A DNA stretch of 64,000 nt. Origin: Syncephalis fuscata. Lineage: Eukaryota; Zoopagomycota; Zoopagomycetes; Zoopagales; Piptocephalidaceae. The translations under genes and the position numbers were made by a program. The stretch is from contig JAHLTZ010000057.1 in NCBI GenBank assembly GCA_025786725.1, positions 1 to 64,000 on the forward strand, read 5' to 3'. This document shows, in pieces, positions 59,801 to 64,000 of this stretch; the stretch's first letter is position 1; the number at the start of each line of letters is the position of its first letter. The notes under the pieces are model-generated. The model made no database searches, had not been told where the DNA came from, and saw nothing but the letters and a program-made list of their open reading frames with translations.

Positions 59801-62584
59801 AAAGCCCAACAAGACTTTATGGCAAGATATGCGCATTTAATGGAAGAAGACGACGAAGATGAAGATGAAGCGGCTAATGAAGATGATGAAGGTCAATTAG
59901 ATACAACACAAAATACTAATGAAAATGACGAGGCTAATGAAGATGACGATGAGGATGATGCAATGGATACATCTTCTGCATCAGTTGACATCAATGTACC
60001 AGTACCACCATGGCAGTATTCAACCGGCCCATGTATGGTGTGTAAAGAAGAGACCGGTCCCGGTGATGTTTATGGCATGTTGGGATTAGTACAGCCATCT
60101 ACGCATATGAGATATACAACACTCTCAGATGCTGATCAAATGGTAGAAGCACTCTATATGCCTAATGATCTATCCAGCGATCTTAGTGAATGGCGTAATG
60201 AGCAGGCCACCGCCAATATGCGTGGTAAGCCATGGCTTGGTCGTGGTAAACCATTAAGACGACGCCCAGGCCTTGTTGTATCTACGTGTGGTCACTTTGT
60301 GCATATGAAATGCTTCGATTCCTATTGCACATCTATTCAACAACGACACCACCAACAACCAACACGTAATCATCCAGAAGATGTGAAGCGTAAAGAGTAT
60401 ATGTGTCCATTATGTAAATCATTGGGTAATCTATTTCTACCAATGATGGGTCGGAATGAACAAGATGTACTTTGTAAAGGCACGACATTTAATGCAGACC
60501 AATATGCACACTGGTTAAGTGCTAGCGTGCCCACATTTATTGATGCCATACGTGGAAATGACACGGCACCCAATACGAAGATTGTACCGCCTCGACGTCT
60601 TTATAGTCGATTTGGTAAACGTAGTCAAGATGCATCAGATAATGGTGCGGATAGTATGAGTGGTGAAGCAATGTATAACCGAGTCATGGATACAACGCGC
60701 GGTAATCCAATATCGCCACGTAATAGTCTAATTGAAGGATCGATATTCTCATTAGTTGAAGGATTTATACGTGATATATTTGCCAATTCAATTGGATCAG
60801 AAGAGAATGTACTTGAACACTTACAATCAGAACATGTGGTACAAGTGATGGGCAAGGATCCATCGAGTATTGACTTGGGGGCCATTCAACGGTCATTTGG
60901 TCGCATGACCGAGACGCTACACATTACATGGCGACATGCCGGTATTGAATGGTTTGAACAAGTGCCGTGTAGTACACACATTAGAACGGCCGATCTATGG
61001 GCTGATACGTTTGGTTATACGGTGTCATGTGCAGAGATTGCGGCGCGTGGTACATCATCGAGTGAATCGGTACTCGACACGATACCGGAGACGACACGTA
61101 ATCTACTAAGACATTTTGGTGAAGCGATGGCTACATTAACGGCGATACTAGCCAAGAACCACCAGGTAGAGGTAGCGTTGCGTGGACATGCGCTAGGACG
61201 GCTTCAACAGTTGGGCATGGTGCCTAATGAGCATGGTGCAGAACTCAAGGCACTATTACACGATGATATGTTCCTTGTGTTTACTGAACTGGCACTCTAT
61301 GCTATTCCAACGTTGAAATTGGACTGGCAGCCTATTCTATGCACACTGTATATTGCCGAATTGGTAAAAAATATACTAGCCTTGACAGAGCGAGTAAGTG
61401 ACTTGTCTGCTACTGCCACGGCCATTACAGCGCTATCGATTAGTCAGTCGACCAAGACGGCCGCATTGAATGAACTGCGTGAAGTGGTTATACCAGTAGA
61501 CGATACGCGTTGGTCAGCATGGACACACGACACTGCCGACGGTATAGACGAAGAAGAGGCTGCACTAGCAGCTATTGCTGGTATCATTGGGCAAGTGGAT
61601 ATTGATGAGCGAAGAAAGCGACTATCCGATGCACAGCTATACAAGCTAGTGTGTACATTTACACTGCCATTCCTGCGCCGCTGTCTACTACTACTTCATA
61701 CGCGATTTAATTATACACCGCCATCAGCAAATACTAATGAAGGTGAATTTGCCCAATTACGTCAACAGCTTGGATTGCCATCGTTTGTACAAGTAGCCCA
61801 TCAGTTATCTAATAGTACTACAGGTGAATTGTATCGTATGGTTCAGTATTGGTGTGAACTACATCGCGTACAGACCCATGCGGTTATTATAGCATTAGCC
61901 AATTTACTAAAAGAGAAGAGTAACGGGGAAAACCACGATGATAATAGTGTATGGGTACTGAATCAACTACAGCAACAAGCGAGTATCCAGCTAGCATCAC
62001 CGGTAGTGTATGAATTAGTACCACTACCGCATAGTATGGATCGACTATTTGAACTAACGATGCGGCGGACCTGTCGCAAATGTCGACAAATACCTGGACA
62101 GCCGGCGATCTGTCTAATCTGTGGCATTATTCTATGTAGTCAGAATTTCTGTTGCAGTTCAGATAAACACGGCGAGTGTTACTCTCATATGAAATCGTAA
62201 GTAAAATACATATACACATATATATATATTAATTAATGTTGTGGTTGTAGATGTTGTGGTGAAGTGGGTGTGTTTTTAATTCTAAAACGTTGTATTGTTT
62301 TACTACTACATCGTGAAAGTGGTTGTTTTGTTACAGCGCCTTACTTGGACGTTCATGGAGAAGCCGATATTGATTTAAAGTAAGTAAAAATACCATTAGT
62401 ATTTATTATTATAATGCCTCCTACTAATCATTATTTTATTTTATTTAGACGTGGATTGCCACAGTTCCGTAATATGAGAGCTTATGATGATTTGCGCAAG
62501 AAATGGTTAAACCAAGCAATTGCCATTAATGTGGCACGACAAATCGAACAAGCATACGATGTTGGTGGCTGGGAGACCTTTTAG
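55176..62584 (+). CDS. UBR1: UBR1/UBR2-type E3 ubiquitin ligase (N-recognin)
   Basis: Recognises destabilising N-terminal residues and ubiquitinates the substrate (N-degron pathway). Exons: 55176-55750, 55812-56388, 56476-57298, 57371-58433, 58498-58565, 58625-62196, 62251-62379, 62449-62584; about 2,310 residues against 1,950 in yeast Ubr1. UBR box at residues ~178-250 (CGHVFKSGESIYRCR, CVLCAPC, GGCCDCGD). ClpS-like N-domain near 340-420 (YNVLLWNDEVHSF, then GWILNWLIDV). RING near 1505-1640 (CMVCKEETGPGDVYG ... CGHFVHMKC ... CPLCKS). C-terminal cap with CRKCRQIPGQPAICLICG and SGCFVTAPYLD. The extra length is acidic or repetitive inserts. Exon 4 changes frame twice between ~58085 and ~58190, leading into the conserved VSFHHPMHWLLAELL; this suggests indels near the ACA run or an undetected small intron. 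Confidence 0.93.
56802..56850 (+). repeat. GAA/GAG tract coding poly-glutamate in the UBR1-type gene
   Basis: About 48 nt of mixed GAG and GAA codons encode an uninterrupted run of some 16 Glu. It lies inside the region between the ClpS-like domain and the middle of the protein, where relatives have no such run. A second tract with the same properties lies at 57948-58000. Confidence 0.8.
57948..58000 (+). repeat. Second GAA/GAG poly-glutamate tract in the UBR1-type gene
   Basis: Another run of about 16 Glu followed by Asp, placed after VLRHIGVWASE. The codons are mixed, so the run is not a simple single-codon slippage product. The two frame changes of exon 4 occur 80-190 bp downstream. Confidence 0.8.
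59160..59192 (+). repeat. CAA/CAG microsatellite coding poly-glutamine
   Basis: Encodes about ten Gln in the UBR1-type protein, after EEALKAYYTK. A related in-gene tandem repeat of GATACA/GCTACA at about 59485-59537 encodes alternating Thr-Asp and Ala-Thr. Both keep the frame. Confidence 0.75.
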
Positions 62585-62858
62585 ATGTTTATATGACATA
62601 TATATATACATATATACAACTATATAATAAATCTTAAAATGAATAGGCATAAATAGTTTATTATCAACTAGTATGTGGTAAATGATTAGTGCTGATCGAT
62701 AATCGATAACAATTTAGATTCAGATCAGATTTAAATGTTAATGTGAAAGTTTTGTTATAAATAAATAAATTGTATTAGTAATCGACTATACAACTTTTAA
62801 CCATTCCCGTTGTTATTCATATCCCCTATCTTATCGTCAGTTTAGCATAGGCACCGCC

Positions 62859-63906
62859 ATGGTTCCACGCAGCAATTCTACTACTACAGCTGCCGTCTCA
62901 CCCAAGGAAATGTGGGTGTTTGGCTATGGCAGTTTAATATGGAAGGTTGACTTTCCATACGAAAAACGGTTAGTGAATGACATAGCTAGACATGAATAAT
63001 AATAATAATAAATCTATTTAACTTTTGCATTTAGTGTCCCTGGGTTTATTCGCGGTCATGTACGTCGATTCTGGCAGGCAAGTGTTATGATATAGCTATT
63101 TATTGTTAATAGTAATGGCAACAACAACACAATACGGCGTAAATGACTATTAGTCAAGTACCGATCATCGCGGTACTGAAGCGTATCCAGGCCGAGTCGT
63201 TACTCTTGTGCCGCAAGAAGAATGGTCACTAATGAACGATGTGGTATGTGCTGTACAGGACGATGGACGGGACTCAATACTAATATGATAAATAGCATGT
63301 ACAAGAAGAAGGAGAAGTTACATGGGGAGTTGCTTATAAAATAGCTGATGACAAGATTGAAGAAGTGCGGGCTCATTTAGATTATCGTGAAAAGGTAATA
63401 GTGAAATAAATTGCACACTAAATTACTGTACTAATTGATATCATAGAATGGATACACGACACATTATGTTGATGTATTTCAATCAGAGAACAGGATACCG
63501 GTGGTTGAACAGGTTCGTAATAGACATAAATAGAGGAAGGCCATTTGTTATGGATATCCATTACTTATTTATACACTTGTTTATTGTGTCTAGGCAATGA
63601 TTTACATTGGCACAACGTCCAATAGCGAGTTTTGTGGGCCAGAATCAGTGGATCAGATTGCCGAACGAATTGCCAAAGCGATTGGTAAGTTGCAAGTGGA
63701 GGGATAGAGGTTGGATATATACAATGTTTATATTGGATATCGACTACTACATAGGTCCAAGTGGTCCTAATCAAGAGTATCTTTTTAACTTATGTGGTGC
63801 ACTGCGTTTACTTGCACCTCAAGTACAAGATGTGCATCTTTTTGAGCTTGAAGCAAGAGTAAAACAATTGCAAGAGCAGCTACAGCAACAACAACAACAA
63901 CAATAA
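62859..63906 (+). CDS. Glutathione-specific gamma-glutamylcyclotransferase (ChaC family)
   Basis: Cytosolic enzyme that splits glutathione into 5-oxoproline and Cys-Gly. Seven exons (62859-62968, 63035-63077, 63154-63243, 63296-63394, 63447-63512, 63594-63684, 63755-63906) give 216 residues. The substrate-loop motif FGYGSLIWK starts the domain. [22 protein letters not shown] and the LDYREKNGY segment with the catalytic Glu follow, and YIGTTSN and FCGPES complete the fold. The intron after FWQ starts with GC (GGCAG then GCAAGT) and is required to keep the motif. The C-terminus is a poly-Gln stretch. Fungal homologues are GCG1 and CHAC2-like. The product 5-oxoproline is the substrate of the 5-oxoprolinase encoded at the other side of the window. 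Confidence 0.93.
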
Positions 63907-64000
63907 ATATAGATTTTGTTATTCATTATTAACCACACGATATAACATATAACAATTAATTAGTGTTTGATGATTGATTACATAAATGACCGAATAGTTG

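Overview
The window looks like nuclear DNA of an early-diverging fungus (Zoopagomycota- or Mucoromycota-like; this placement is an inference). The DNA is AT-rich. Genes are cut by many short introns, about 43-120 nt, with GTAAGT/GTATGT donors and (T/A)AG acceptors. The genes are eukaryotic. A glycosyltransferase-family-4 trehalose phosphorylase points to fungi. TMEM19, TMEM256, FAHD1, cysteine dioxygenase and polyprenol-reductase homologues sit beside it. I assembled gene models by hand from splice sites and reading-frame bookkeeping; no search was run.

Layout. 1-4520 is an array of four ~1.1 kb near-perfect palindromes, fading into TTAA-rich degenerate sequence to about 5140. 5140-11385 has no convincing gene, but carries copies of a dispersed repeat and a ~600 bp inverted-repeat (MITE-like) element. 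11386-27850 is gene-dense: 5-oxoprolinase (-), polyprenol reductase (+), trehalose phosphorylase (+), TMEM256/DUF423 (+), NDUFA5 (+), FAHD1 (+), a mitochondrial RRM-like protein (-), TMEM19/DUF92 (+) and an orphan 7-TM protein (+). 28465-31214 is one arm of a 2.75 kb inverted repeat; the other arm is 51178-53926. Between the arms lie an SLC35/TPT transporter (-), two tandem paralogous MFS transporters (+), cysteine dioxygenase (+), a Ser-rich fungal protein (+), the ZIM17/HEP1 zinc-ribbon protein (-), an alpha/beta hydrolase (-) and a broken F-box gene (+). After the second arm come a small unknown gene (-), a very large UBR1-type N-recognin (+) and a ChaC gamma-glutamylcyclotransferase (+).

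Functional links. ChaC, 5-oxoprolinase and cysteine dioxygenase cover much of glutathione and cysteine breakdown: glutathione to 5-oxoproline plus Cys-Gly, 5-oxoproline to glutamate, cysteine to cysteinesulfinate. They are not adjacent, so the grouping may be chance. ZIM17, NDUFA5, FAHD1 and the RRM-like protein are mitochondrial by family or by their N-termini.

The most unusual features are the palindrome array, whose central spacers point in different directions from unit to unit; the inverted repeats flanking a 20 kb gene block; a 3-nt exon shared by the two MFS genes; an F-box gene broken by an in-frame TGA and cut off by a repeat arm; several GC-AG introns; and a few frame breaks in otherwise intact conserved genes, which may be assembly indels.
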